Source: an uncultured Bacteroidales bacterium
Lineage (GTDB): Bacteria; Bacteroidota; Bacteroidia; Bacteroidales; Bacteroidaceae
Assembly: GCA_902774275.1 (NCBI GenBank)
Contig: CACYHN010000002.1
Coordinates: 1-64,000, forward strand
DNA length: 64,000 bases
Reading direction: 5' to 3'
The translations under genes were made by a program, and so were the position numbers. How positions within the stretch are numbered: the first letter of the stretch is position 1; each line of letters opens with the position of its first letter. Of the stretch, positions 9,155 to 18,633 are shown one piece after another. The notes under the pieces were generated by a model that was given only the letters and a program-made list of their open reading frames with translations, did not search any database and was not told where the DNA came from.

Positions 9155-11088
9155 ACTTCTGTCTGTTTAGTTCCTGAAGTCAGCTCCTTTAGGGCGCTGA
9201 TGACTGCATTCTCATCAATGTTACAGATATGCAGCAGTTGAGGCGTGGATCCGTGCTCAATAAAGCGGTCGGGCAGGCCCAGACGTCTTATTGTGGGAGT
9301 GAAGCCGTTATCCATCATATATTCCACTACGGCAGTACCCAGTCCTCCGGTTACCGTGCCGTTTTCAATGGTAATGATGCGGCTGTATTTCTTTCCTACC
9401 TCATTGAGAATATCGGTATCAATGGGTTTAAGGAAACGCATATCATAGAGTGCAGCGGTTTTTCCGCTCTCTTTTTCCCAACTACAGATGGCTTGCTCTG
9501 CCAGATTGCCTATAGGACCGATAGAGAGTACAGCTATGTCATCTCCCTCTTTAATCTTACGGCCTTTGCCTACCACAATAGGTTCAAAAGGCTTACGCCA
9601 GTCTGTCAGTATGCCACGACCGCGTGGATATCGGATGATGAAAGGCCCTTGGTCAGGGAGTTGTGCCGTGTACATGAGGTTGCGCAATTCAATCTCATCG
9701 TACGGAGAAGCTATAGTCAGATTAGGAATGGGCCGCAGGAACGCCAGGTCAAAGGCTCCGTGGTGTGTGGGCCCGTCTTCACCTACCAGACCGGCACGGT
9801 CCAGGCAGATCACTACGTTCAGTTTCTGAATGGCTACATCATGTATGACATTGTCATAGGCGCGCTGCATGAATGATGAGTAGATGTTGCAGAACGGCAT
9901 CATACCCTCCTTGGCCAGACCACCGGAGAATGTAACGGCATGGCCCTCTGCTATGCCTACGTCAAAACAACGGTTAGGATATACTTTCATTGGGATGTCC
10001 ATGCTGCAGCCTATGGGCATGGCCGGGGTAATGCCTATGATTTTGCTGTTTTCACGCATCAGTTCCAGCAAGGTCTCACCGAATACATCCTGGAAGAGTG
10101 GCGGCAGGCCGTCACCGTTACGTACTATGCGTTCACCTGTAACCTTGTCAAAGAGTCCGGGGGCATGCCAGATGGCGGAATCCTTCTCGGCCGGCTCATA
10201 TCCCTTACCCTTTATTGTCTTTATGTGCAGCAATTTAGGCCCGTGCATATTCTTGATATTGGAGAGTATGCGTACCAGATTCTGGACGTTATGTCCATCC
10301 ACGGGGCCGAAATATCGTATATCCATACCCTCAAACATATTGTTCTGTTGGGTAACCTTGAGCTTGATGTGGTTGTTACGGCGTATGATGTTGCGGCGTT
10401 TCCGGTCATTCATGAGTCCCATTTTCAGGAGTATCCTTGATACGTAGAAACGGAACTTGTTATATGAGCGTGAGGTTTGCAGCTGTGTGAGGTAACTGCG
10501 CATTCCGCCTACGCTCTGTGATATGCTCATATCATTGTCATTCAGGATAATGAGCAGGTCATTGTCTGTGATTGAAGCGTTGTTTATACCCTCAAAAGCC
10601 AGGCCGCCGCTCATGGCTCCGTCACCTATTACGGCTACTACGCGACGGGATGCCTTGCCGTTGCGCTTATCGGCCACAGCCATACCCAATGCCGCAGAAA
10701 TGGAGTTTGAGGCATGTCCGGCGGTAAAGGTGTCATATTCACTCTCGTCGGGAGAGGGGAAAGGCCTGAGTCCGCCCAGCTTGCGGTTGGTGCAGAAGCG
10801 GTCACGTCGTCCGGTAAGGATTTTATGGCCGTATGCCTGATGCCCTACATCCCACACGATACGGTCATCGGGGGTGTTGAATACATAATGCAGAGCTACA
10901 GTAAGTTCAATGGTGCCAAGACTGGAACCAAAGTGCCCGGGATTGTGTGAGAGTTCATCAATAATCATCTGCCTGAGCTCACTGCACACCTGTGGCAACT
11001 GTTCAGTAGAGAGTTTCCTGAGGTCTCTAGGTGAATCAATTTGCTTTAGCAGGTTTTCCTGTGAATGTTCCTCTTCTGTCTTCTGCAT
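9151..11088 (-). CDS. dxs: 1-deoxy-D-xylulose-5-phosphate synthase
   Basis: A thiamine-diphosphate enzyme that condenses pyruvate and glyceraldehyde 3-phosphate in the first step of the MEP isoprenoid pathway. The thiamine site GDGAMSGG is near residue 155, and the transketolase-type pyrimidine and C-terminal domains follow (EDGPTHHG and RYPRGRG motifs). I choose the ATG at 11088 (645 residues) over a TTG seven codons upstream, because a -7 box at 11114-11121 would put the transcript start almost on that TTG. It heads the dxs-trkA-trkH operon. Confidence 0.94.
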   Translation of the reverse strand: MQKTEEEHSQENLLKQIDSPRDLRKLSTEQLPQVCSELRQMIIDELSHNPGHFGSSLGTIELTVALHYVFNTPDDRIVWDVGHQAYGHKILTGRRDRFCTNRKLGGLRPFPSPDESEYDTFTAGHASNSISAALGMAVADKRNGKASRRVVAVIGDGAMSGGLAFEGINNASITDNDLLIILNDNDMSISQSVGGMRSYLTQLQTSRSYNKFRFYVSRILLKMGLMNDRKRRNIIRRNNHIKLKVTQQNNMFEGMDIRYFGPVDGHNVQNLVRILSNIKNMHGPKLLHIKTIKGKGYEPAEKDSAIWHAPGLFDKVTGERIVRNGDGLPPLFQDVFGETLLELMRENSKIIGITPAMPIGCSMDIPMKVYPNRCFDVGIAEGHAVTFSGGLAKEGMMPFCNIYSSFMQRAYDNVIHDVAIQKLNVVICLDRAGLVGEDGPTHHGAFDLAFLRPIPNLTIASPYDEIELRNLMYTAQLPDQGPFIIRYPRGRGILTDWRKPFEPIVVGKGRKIKEGDDIAVLSIGPIGNLAEQAICSWEKESGKTAALYDMRFLKPIDTDILNEVGKKYSRIITIENGTVTGGLGTAVVEYMMDNGFTPTIRRLGLPDRFIEHGSTPQLLHICNIDENAVISALKELTSGTKQTEV

Positions 11089-11113
11089 CCTGTATAATTT
11101 GTCTTTCAAACGG

Positions 11114-11121
11114 CAAATGTA
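11114..11121 (-). promoter_or_regulatory. -7 box TACATTTG for dxs-trkA-trkH
   Basis: On the minus strand TACATTTG matches TAnnTTTG and lies 25 bp before the dxs ATG. Transcription would start near 11109, leaving a leader of about 20 nt. Confidence 0.55.
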
Positions 11122-11216
11122 CCAAAAATAGTATGAATATACTCTATGTAATGCTTTTTTTAATATGGTGGGGTAAGGTTAGGGTGAGTTGAGGGACAAC
11201 TAAAAGGAATAATAGT

Positions 11217-11224
11217 TATCTTTG
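11217..11224 (+). promoter_or_regulatory. -7 box TATCTTTG for murF-alr
   Basis: A perfect -7 consensus 25 bp before the murF-alr ATG, divergent from the dxs promoter about 100 bp away. Confidence 0.6.
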
Positions 11225-11249
11225 ACAAATTGGAAACATAACCGGTAAA

Positions 11250-13718
11250 ATGACATATTCCATCGATGATATTGTGCAGATGACAGGAGCTGAAAGATAT
11301 GGTTTCTGTCCCGCTAAGATATCCTGGCTACTTACTGACAGCCGTTCACTTTGCTTTCCCGCCGAGACTCTTTTTTTTGCTTTGATAACTAAAAGAAATG
11401 ACGGGCACAACTATATCCGTGACCTGTATAGCCGTGGAGTAAGAAACTTTGTGGTAAGCTATCTGCCGGACAATTTGGGCGATTATAAAGAGTCAAATTT
11501 CCTGATGGTACGGGATACCCTTGCCGCTTTGCAGACCCTGGCTGCCGCTCATAGGAAAAACTTTAACATTCCGGTGATAGGTGTAACGGGAAGTAACGGC
11601 AAGACCATGATAAAGGAGTGGCTTTACCAGCTTCTGGAACCCGATTATGCAGTGACGCGTTCTCCCAGGAGTTATAACTCGCAGATAGGTGTACCGCTTT
11701 CTGTCTGGTTACTCAACAAACAGTCAGAGATAGGTATATTTGAGGCGGGTATCTCCAAGAAGGATGAGATGCGTCAGTTGTGGAAGATCATCAAGCCTAC
11801 CATAGGAGTCCTTTCCAATATAGGATTGGCTCATCAGGAGAATTTCCAGTCTCTCCAGGAGAAATGTAGCGAGAAACTGCGTCTCTTTCAGGATTGTGAT
11901 GTAGTCATATACAATTGTGACAACGATCTTATACAGAGTTGTGTAGATAAATCCATCATTACCGCCCGTGAGATAGCCTGGTCACGTAAGGATCAGGACA
12001 AGCCGCTTTATATATCATCGGTAGTGAAAGGAACTGATTCTACCGAGATAACTTACCGTTACATAGGTCTTGAAAATAAATTTACCATTCCGTTCATTGA
12101 TGATGCATCAATAGAGGATGTGCTGCACTGCCTGGCGGTGTGCATATATCTGATGGTACCGCCTGAAAAGATAACTGAGCGTATGGCCAAACTGGAGCCT
12201 CTGGCTATGCGTCTGGAGGTAAAGGACGGCAAGCAGAACTGCATAATCATAAATGACAGCTATAATTCAGATATATCGTCACTGGGCATAGCTCTGGATT
12301 TTATGGCACGTCGTCAGGATGGTGAATCACGGAGCCGTACCCTGATTCTTTCTGATATCCTGCAGTCCGGTTGGTCTGTGCATGAGTTGTACCGCAAGGT
12401 GGCACAATTGGTGGAGAGCCGCGGCATAACCAAACTGATAGGTATAGGTGAGGATATATCATCGGAGGCCAAGCGGTTTGAGGTGCCTGAGAAATATTTC
12501 TTCAATACTACCAAGGAGTTCCTGAAGTCAGGAATGCTGAAGGGATTCCATAATGAGATGGTACTCATTAAGGGTGCCCGTGTGTTTGAGTTTGACAGGA
12601 TTGCTGAGCGTCTGGAACTTAAGGTGCATGAGACCATACTTGAGGTTAACCTTCAGGCTATTGCCGATAACCTGAACCGTTACCGCAGCATGCTTAAGCC
12701 TGATACAAAGATAGTGTGCATGGTCAAGGCTTCGGCTTACGGGTCAGGAGCTATTGAGGTGGCCAAGACCCTGCAGGACCGTAAGGTTGATTATCTGGCT
12801 GTTGCCGTTGCTGATGAGGGTGCTGAACTGCGCAAGGCGGGCATAACCACCAGCATTATGGTGATGAATCCGGAACGTACTTCATTCAATACTCTTTTTG
12901 ACCAGAAACTTGAGCCTGAGGTTTACAGTTTCCATCTGCTTGATATGATAATCCGTGCTGCAGAGCACAACGGGGTTACCAACTTCCCCATTCATATCAA
13001 GATAGACACGGGTATGCACCGTCTTGGATTTGCCCCGGAGGATATGCCGGAGCTGGTGCGTCGTCTGCAGAAACAGACTGCCGTTATTCCGTGTTCTGTC
13101 TTTTCACATTTTGTGGGCAGTGACAGCAGTGACTTTGATGATTTCAGCAAACTTCAGATAGAGCGTTTCAATCAGGCTGTCGATGTGCTTCAGGCTGCAT
13201 TTAAGCATCATATCATAAGACATATCTGCAACTCCGCTGGTATTGAGAGATTCCCGGAGGTACATTATGATATGGTCCGTTTGGGTCTGGGCCTTTATGG
13301 TATCAATCCGCTTGACAACCAACCGCTTGAGACGGTATGCACGCTCAAGACTACCATTCTACAGATACGTGAGCTGGAGAAGGGTGAGACCGTGGGCTAC
13401 AGCCGCAAGGGTAAGATAACCAAACATACACGTATAGCTGCCATTCCAATCGGTTATGCCGATGGCCTGGACCGACACTTGGGTAATGGTAAGGCCTATT
13501 GTCTTGTGAACGGACAGAAGGCCTATTACGTGGGCAATATATGCATGGATGTCTGCATGATTGATGTAACAGACATTGAGTGCCAGGAGGGTGACAGCGT
13601 TGAGATTTTCGGTCCCAACCTGCCGGTTCATGTACTTTCGGATATATTGGGTACCATTCCGTATGAGATCATATCCACTGTATCCATACGCGTCAAGCGC
13701 GTCTATTACACGGAATAA
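11250..13718 (+). CDS. Bifunctional MurF ligase / alanine racemase
   Basis: An 822-residue fusion typical of Bacteroidota. Residues 1-450 are a Mur ligase that adds D-Ala-D-Ala to UDP-MurNAc-tripeptide; the ATP loop GVTGSNGKT begins near residue 110. Residues from about 460 are a type III-fold alanine racemase: MVKASAYGSGA near residue 491 holds the PLP lysine, and the C-terminal CMDVCMID region belongs to the second active-site half. One protein thus makes D-Ala and uses its dipeptide for peptidoglycan. No break in the frame is seen, so the fusion is genuine. Confidence 0.95.
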   Translation: MTYSIDDIVQMTGAERYGFCPAKISWLLTDSRSLCFPAETLFFALITKRNDGHNYIRDLYSRGVRNFVVSYLPDNLGDYKESNFLMVRDTLAALQTLAAAHRKNFNIPVIGVTGSNGKTMIKEWLYQLLEPDYAVTRSPRSYNSQIGVPLSVWLLNKQSEIGIFEAGISKKDEMRQLWKIIKPTIGVLSNIGLAHQENFQSLQEKCSEKLRLFQDCDVVIYNCDNDLIQSCVDKSIITAREIAWSRKDQDKPLYISSVVKGTDSTEITYRYIGLENKFTIPFIDDASIEDVLHCLAVCIYLMVPPEKITERMAKLEPLAMRLEVKDGKQNCIIINDSYNSDISSLGIALDFMARRQDGESRSRTLILSDILQSGWSVHELYRKVAQLVESRGITKLIGIGEDISSEAKRFEVPEKYFFNTTKEFLKSGMLKGFHNEMVLIKGARVFEFDRIAERLELKVHETILEVNLQAIADNLNRYRSMLKPDTKIVCMVKASAYGSGAIEVAKTLQDRKVDYLAVAVADEGAELRKAGITTSIMVMNPERTSFNTLFDQKLEPEVYSFHLLDMIIRAAEHNGVTNFPIHIKIDTGMHRLGFAPEDMPELVRRLQKQTAVIPCSVFSHFVGSDSSDFDDFSKLQIERFNQAVDVLQAAFKHHIIRHICNSAGIERFPEVHYDMVRLGLGLYGINPLDNQPLETVCTLKTTILQIRELEKGETVGYSRKGKITKHTRIAAIPIGYADGLDRHLGNGKAYCLVNGQKAYYVGNICMDVCMIDVTDIECQEGDSVEIFGPNLPVHVLSDILGTIPYEIISTVSIRVKRVYYTE

Positions 13719-13735
13719 CTAACCTAAAAAATGAT

Positions 13736-15196
13736 ATGACAACTTCAAAAACAAACTCAAACGCTCAGCGGATGACAAATTTCCGCTGGGTATTGTGCGC
13801 CCTCCTTTTTGTGGCCACAACAGTCAATTACCTGGACCGTCAGGTACTGTCCCTTACATGGAAAGACTTTATTTCGGTTGATTTCCAATGGACCGATAGC
13901 CAGTACGGAACCATAACGGGTTTCTTCTCGATTTTCTATGCCGTGGCATGCCTGTTCAGCGGCAAGTTCATTGATAAGCTGGGTACCCGTAAGGGTTATC
14001 TGTGGGCCATATTCATCTGGTCAGTAGGTGCCTGCCTGCATGCTGCTTGCGGATGGGCGTCGTTGAAATGGGTGGGCGTAGATTCCATGGAGGCAGTAAA
14101 GAATTCGGCTGACCTCACCCTGATAGTATCGACAGTATCGGTATATATGTTCATATTCTGTCGTGCGGTGCTGGCACTTGGTGAGTCGGGAAACTTCCCG
14201 GCAGCCATAAAGGTTACCGCTGAGTATTTCCCCAAGAAGGATCGTGCGTTCGCCACCTCCATATTCAATGCCGGCGCATCGGTAGGTGCCCTGGCTGCAC
14301 CTATGTGCATTCCTCGTTTGGCGGCCCGCACCAGTTGGGAGATGGCTTTCATAATCATCGGTGCGCTGGGCTTTGTCTGGATGTTCTTCTGGTTCGGACT
14401 TTACCGCAAACCTGAAAAGTCCAGGTTCGTCAATCAGGCCGAGCTTGAGTATATTCATCAGGATGATGCCGCCGAGTTGGCTGCCGCCAAGGCTGCTGAG
14501 CCTCAGAAAGAGGAGAAATCAATTCCTTTCTTCATGTGTTTCACATTCCGTCAGACCTGGGCGTTCATCTGCGGTAAGTTCTTTACCGACGGCGTATGGT
14601 GGTTCTTCCTGTTCTGGGCACCGGCATATTTCTCAGATCAGTATAACTACCGCTCCGATTCAAAAGAGGCCATGATGCTTATTTTCGTGCTTTACCTGAT
14701 TGTTACCGTGGTAAGCATCGGCGGTGGTTATCTGCCCAAGCTGTTTGTCGAGAAAAAGGGTATGGAGCCCTATTCGGGCCGAATGAAAGCTATGCTGATA
14801 TTCGCTTTCTTCCCGTTGCTGGCCCTGTTTGCGCAGCCTCTGGGCAAGTACAGCGCATGGTTCCCTGCAATCATAATAGGTCTGGCCGGTGCCGGACATC
14901 AGGCATGGTCAGCAAACCTCTATTCAACCATAGGTGACATGTTCCCCAAGTCTACCATTGGCACGATCACCGGTGTGGGCACTACGATGGGAGGTCTGGC
15001 TTCGTTCCTTATCAATAAGGGTGCCGGCATGCTCTTTACCAAGAGCGGTGACATGGGCTCCGCTTTCAGTTTCCTGGGCTTTGAGGGTAAGGAGGCTGGT
15101 TATATGATTGTGTTCTGCATTTGTGCTGTGGCTTACCTTATCGGTTGGACGGTGATGAAGCTGTTGGTTCCTAAGTATAAGCCTATTGAGGTATAA
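13736..15196 (+). CDS. MFS transporter, hexuronate/anion:cation symporter type
   Basis: A 486-residue major facilitator with about twelve membrane helices. NYLDRQVLS in helix 1, the loop 2-3 motif GKFIDKLGTRKG and the ALGESGNFPAAIKVTAEYF segment are hallmarks of the anion:cation symporter (ExuT-like) group that carries hexuronates and related acids. An extra charged stretch (about residues 235-260) is the central loop. It starts 17 bp after murF-alr and may be read through from it. The true substrate is not shown by context, since no uronate genes are nearby. Confidence 0.87.
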   Translation: MTTSKTNSNAQRMTNFRWVLCALLFVATTVNYLDRQVLSLTWKDFISVDFQWTDSQYGTITGFFSIFYAVACLFSGKFIDKLGTRKGYLWAIFIWSVGACLHAACGWASLKWVGVDSMEAVKNSADLTLIVSTVSVYMFIFCRAVLALGESGNFPAAIKVTAEYFPKKDRAFATSIFNAGASVGALAAPMCIPRLAARTSWEMAFIIIGALGFVWMFFWFGLYRKPEKSRFVNQAELEYIHQDDAAELAAAKAAEPQKEEKSIPFFMCFTFRQTWAFICGKFFTDGVWWFFLFWAPAYFSDQYNYRSDSKEAMMLIFVLYLIVTVVSIGGGYLPKLFVEKKGMEPYSGRMKAMLIFAFFPLLALFAQPLGKYSAWFPAIIIGLAGAGHQAWSANLYSTIGDMFPKSTIGTITGVGTTMGGLASFLINKGAGMLFTKSGDMGSAFSFLGFEGKEAGYMIVFCICAVAYLIGWTVMKLLVPKYKPIEV

Positions 15197-15198
15197 TA

Positions 15199-15246
15199 AG
15201 GTTTCCATTTGCATATACCATTATTGCAGATAGGTTTCCATTTGCA
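15199..15246 (+). repeat. 15-bp direct repeat after the MFS gene
   Basis: AGGTTTCCATTTGCA occurs at 15199-15213 and again at 15232-15246, 33 bp apart, ending where the long hairpin begins. Purpose unknown. Confidence 0.7.
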
Positions 15247-15302
15247 CCCAGTAAAACAATACCCTCGCGAGCAAAGCTAGCGAGGGTATTGTTTTACTGG
15301 GT
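15246..15302. terminator. Bidirectional terminator with 23-bp perfect arms
   Basis: Arms 15246-15268 and 15280-15302 are perfectly complementary around an 11-nt centre that can add three more pairs (AGC AAA GCT). The inner part is GC-rich (CCCTCGC) and the outer part is A/T-rich (TTGTTTTAC), so it terminates on either strand between the converging MFS and folB genes. Confidence 0.85.
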
Positions 15303-15315
15303 TGCTACTTGAAGC

Positions 15316-15684
15316 CTACCTGGTGACTGCAAGGGTAAAGCTTGCTGCGGAACAGGGTGCTCCGACGGGAGGGTTAACCTTGCTAACGGTTACGGTAACC
15401 GACTGGACGGCCGGAAAGCCCTCCAGGATGGATTCCGCGATGCGCCCCGCAACGTGCTCCAAAAGGGCGGAGCGGATCTGCATCTGCAGTTTTATCACCT
15501 CGGTTACCTTGGCATAGTTTACAGTGCCGTTAAGGTCATCATTCAGTATGGCGGCGGTGGCATCGGCTTTCATTGAGATGCTGACCGTGTACCAGGCTCC
15601 TACAATAGCCTCCTGCGGCTCTGCACCGTGATAGGCATAGAACCGCAGGCTGTCCAGTGTTATAGTCTGTTGGCTGATAGTCAT
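15316..15684 (-). CDS. folB: Dihydroneopterin aldolase
   Basis: A 122-residue pterin enzyme that cleaves 7,8-dihydroneopterin to the hydroxymethyl pterin in folate synthesis. SLRFYAYHGAEPQEA near residues 13-27 is the N-terminal family motif with the pterin-binding region, and NYAKV and a C-terminal VTVSKVNPP strand follow. I take the ATG of MTISQQ at 15684; a longer reading frame upstream would run into dnaA and has no family resemblance. It begins 22 bp after the dnaA stop. Confidence 0.9.
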   Translation of the reverse strand: MTISQQTITLDSLRFYAYHGAEPQEAIVGAWYTVSISMKADATAAILNDDLNGTVNYAKVTEVIKLQMQIRSALLEHVAGRIAESILEGFPAVQSVTVTVSKVNPPVGAPCSAASFTLAVTR

Positions 15685-15706
15685 GTTAAAAATATGGATG
15701 GGAAAA

Positions 15707-17104
15707 TCAGCAGCGAAGGCTGCTTTCAATATTCTCCATATCTGCCTTGAAATTCTTGTCAACCTGAATCTGGTCACAAACCATATTGCAGGCATGCAGA
15801 ACTGTGGCGTGATCACGCTTACCTATATAAGCGCCTATCTTAGAGGTAGAGTAATCCAGATATTTTTTAGCCAGATACATGCTGATCTGTCTTACCTGTA
15901 CAATCTCGTGCTTGCGGGATTTGGTCTGGATGGACTGCTCGTCAATGTTATAATAATCACAGACTTTTGTGATAATTGATTCAATTGTAATAGGCTTCTG
16001 CTCGTGATGCTGACTCTTTTCTATCACTTCATGTGTCAGGTTCAGGTCAATCTCCTTACCGTAGATTGTGGAATATGCCATGAGTGATACAATGACACCT
16101 TCAAGGTCACGTACATTATCTCTTACCTTTTCTGCAATGTAATCTATTACAGGCTCCGGGAATTTGAGACCGTCACGTCTGGTCTTCTCTCTAAGGATAT
16201 CTTTTCTGAGGGCCAGATCCGGTTTTTCAAGTTCAGCTACCAATCCCCACTTAAAGCGAGTGATAAGCCTCTCTTCCAGGTCTTTCATATCCTTGGGAGG
16301 ACGGTCACTGGTAAGAATGAGTTGCTTATGATTAAGGTGCAGATAATTGAAGATATGGAAGAAGGTGTTCTGTGTCTTGGTCTGACCTGCCATCTCCTGC
16401 ATGTCATCTATTATCAGTACATCAATTGACTGATAGAAATGAATGAAGTCATTTGTGGTGTTGTTCTTGACAGAATCAACATATTGCACCATGAACAGAT
16501 GTGCCGATACATAGAGCACTCTCTTTTCTGGATGGAGTTCCTTGACTTTTCTTCCTATGGCTGTTACCAGATGTGTCTTGCCTACGCCAGATGAACCATA
16601 AATGAAAAGAGGGTTGAATGCAGTGCTTGCCGGGTTAAGGGCGATAGTCTCACCTGCAGTACGAGCCAGCTTATTGCTGATACCCTCTACAAAGTTCTCA
16701 AAACTATAGTTGGGGTCAAGCTGAGGATTGAGATCCTGAACCAGTGGTGCATCATTCACGGATGGAGCTTTATTGCCGATATCCGTAGTTCCCTTAATGT
16801 TAGACAATGCGTTGTCTGAACCCACTTTCTGGTTGATGTTGTTCTCCTTGTCTGTAAGGATACTGTACATGAGTTGTGTACCCTTGCCGAATACCTTAGT
16901 AAGAGCTGCCTTGATTACGTCAATGCAGTTCTGTTCAAGAAACTCATATACAAATGGGCTTGGAACCTGAATGATAAGTTCGCCTTTGTCCATTGAAAGG
17001 GGTTCAATGACAGAGAACCATGTTTTGAAAATGGTTTCTGAAACGTTGTCACGGATAAAATCCAGACATAAATCCCAGTTTGTTTTCAGTTCGTTTCCTG
17101 TCAT
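15707..17104 (-). CDS. dnaA: Chromosomal replication initiator DnaA
   Basis: A 465-residue AAA+ initiator that binds DnaA boxes and melts the origin. It has the N-terminal helicase-loading domain, a linker rich in Asn and Asp (about residues 95-130), the ATP site GSSGVGKTHL near residue 170, Walker B VLIIDDMQ, and the C-terminal DNA-binding domain with GKRDHATVLHA near residue 435. The ATG of MTGNELK is preferred to an upstream TTG that adds four residues. folB follows at 22 bp. Confidence 0.96.
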   Translation of the reverse strand: MTGNELKTNWDLCLDFIRDNVSETIFKTWFSVIEPLSMDKGELIIQVPSPFVYEFLEQNCIDVIKAALTKVFGKGTQLMYSILTDKENNINQKVGSDNALSNIKGTTDIGNKAPSVNDAPLVQDLNPQLDPNYSFENFVEGISNKLARTAGETIALNPASTAFNPLFIYGSSGVGKTHLVTAIGRKVKELHPEKRVLYVSAHLFMVQYVDSVKNNTTNDFIHFYQSIDVLIIDDMQEMAGQTKTQNTFFHIFNYLHLNHKQLILTSDRPPKDMKDLEERLITRFKWGLVAELEKPDLALRKDILREKTRRDGLKFPEPVIDYIAEKVRDNVRDLEGVIVSLMAYSTIYGKEIDLNLTHEVIEKSQHHEQKPITIESIITKVCDYYNIDEQSIQTKSRKHEIVQVRQISMYLAKKYLDYSTSKIGAYIGKRDHATVLHACNMVCDQIQVDKNFKADMENIESSLRC

Positions 17105-17116
17105 TGTTTTGGACAA

Positions 17117-17514
17117 AGCATTATAGTCAGTTTGGATTCAGAAAAGGAATTAGGTCTATTGCTTTTTCTCTTTCATGAACTCAGCGATGCAAAATTGATA
17201 ATCTTATTTCATTTGCGCAAACGCATTTGTTTTCATCAAAAAAAGTGCTTCTGTAAAGTGTTGGGAATTAGGCACTTGTAAAACACTCTTAAAAAGGTTG
17301 AAAACAGACTATTGATTTTTTATAATATTTTGAGTATCAATGCGTTGGCCTGTTGATAACTTCTGTTTGAGGCGCCTTGCCCGGCCTGTTATTCCTTGTT
17401 TGCAGCGTGTTTCAGGCTAGATTGTTTTGTTGCCGTTTGCAAAATCACAAAAAGTGCTTATTTGGATTAAATCTATTTTAGGACTGGATAACACGTTGAA
17501 TAAATATAACGTAA
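17117..17514. other. AT-rich gap upstream of dnaA, weak origin-like features
   Basis: About 400 bp without a gene, clearly AT-rich. It holds a near DnaA box TGTTGATAA at 17351-17359 (one mismatch from TGTGGATAA), a weaker one near 17483, two copies of AAAAAGTGCTT (near 17241 and 17450), and an inverted AAGTGC/GCACTT pair (17243 and 17271). A near -7 box (CAATTTTG, minus strand, 17190-17197) could serve dnaA. This is not enough to call an origin. Confidence 0.3.
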
Positions 17515-18633
17515 TTATTTATTTTTTGCTTCAATTTCCCTGGCTTCCTTTACGCTTATTTTCTTCCCTTTGAAAAAGGCTATTACGAACGCGTCCTTGT
17601 ATTTTTTCTGGACCTCGGTCTTAGTCTTGAGGATGGCATTATAATCAGTTGTATCGCCGCAGGTATATTTGCACACTCCACTCTCTTTAAAGTAACTTAC
17701 ATTTGGGTATGCCTTCAGTCTTTTGTCATTACTTTTAAGCGGATTCTTAAGACTCATGAACTGAACTTTATATATAGGGAGTGATTCAGACTTGTCTGTG
17801 TCTTCATTACCGACGGCTTGTGAGGTGGGAACCGCTTTATCCATCTGCTTGTTGTGGTAATCCAGATACTCACAGAAAGCCTTGTAAAGACTCTGGCCCA
17901 TCTCATCAATACCTTTTTGTGAGACAAGGTATTTGCATTCGGCATCGTTTGATATGAAACCAAGTTCAATCAGAATGCTTGGCATGGCGCTTTTCCAAAG
18001 AACCAGGTATCCTGCCTGATGTACACCTCTGTCCGGACGCTTGGCGGTTTTAACCATCTGATTCTGGTTAAAGGTGGCCATCTTAAGACTTTCTTTTTGG
18101 TACTCGCTCTGCATGAATTCAAATATTATCATGCTTTCCGGGCTGTTAGGGTCATATCCCTCATAATGGGTCTGGTAATCATTCTCAAGCAGGATGGCCT
18201 TGTTTTCCTCAAGAGCTACGTTAAGATTGGCACTTGCACGGTTCTCTTCAACACCCAGAAGATAGGTCTCAGCTCCGTTTGCTGACTTGTTCTTGGCAGA
18301 GTTTGTATGGACGGATATGAACATGTCAGCACCTGCCTTGTTAGCAATGTCCGCGCGTTTATAGAGCTCAACAAAGACATCTGTCTTACGGGTATATATG
18401 ACCTTGACGTTCTTGCAGTTCTCCTCAATGAGCTTGCCCATCTTGAGCGCCACGTTCAGGTTAATGGTTTTCTCCTGATTCTTGCCGTTTACTGCACCGG
18501 GATCCTTACCGCCATGTCCTGGATCAATGACCAGTACAAAATTGCCGTCCTTGTCAACGGCATTAGCCTTAGCAACTGTTATAAGACAAAGTGCAGCAAT
18601 GATTAGTCTATATGTGATTCTTTTTTTATTCAT
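17515..18633 (-). CDS. N-acetylmuramoyl-L-alanine amidase (AmiC-type) with SPOR-like tail
   Basis: A 372-residue secreted zinc amidase that cuts the amide between MurNAc and L-Ala of peptidoglycan. A signal peptide of about 25 residues is followed by VIDPGHGGKDPGA (zinc His near residue 40), SVHTNSA (second His) and ELGFISN with a late catalytic Glu (Amidase_3 family). The last 80 residues resemble a SPOR repeat that binds denuded glycan. The ATG of MNKKRI at 18633 gives the signal peptide and overlaps the preceding gene by 8 bp. It is the last gene of the DUF6057/propeller operon. Confidence 0.9.
   Translation of the reverse strand: MNKKRITYRLIIAALCLITVAKANAVDKDGNFVLVIDPGHGGKDPGAVNGKNQEKTINLNVALKMGKLIEENCKNVKVIYTRKTDVFVELYKRADIANKAGADMFISVHTNSAKNKSANGAETYLLGVEENRASANLNVALEENKAILLENDYQTHYEGYDPNSPESMIIFEFMQSEYQKESLKMATFNQNQMVKTAKRPDRGVHQAGYLVLWKSAMPSILIELGFISNDAECKYLVSQKGIDEMGQSLYKAFCEYLDYHNKQMDKAVPTSQAVGNEDTDKSESLPIYKVQFMSLKNPLKSNDKRLKAYPNVSYFKESGVCKYTCGDTTDYNAILKTKTEVQKKYKDAFVIAFFKGKKISVKEAREIEAKNK

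Noticed and set aside
9229..10447. Long plus-strand frames inside dxs
   Set aside because: Antisense shadows of a well-conserved gene; no start context or family resemblance.
11089..11109. Upstream TTG start of dxs
   Set aside because: It falls almost on the expected transcript start from the -7 box at 11114-11121; the ATG at 11088 fits better.
17105..17116. Upstream TTG start of dnaA
   Set aside because: It adds only four residues; the ATG of MTGNELK gives a normal DnaA N-terminus.
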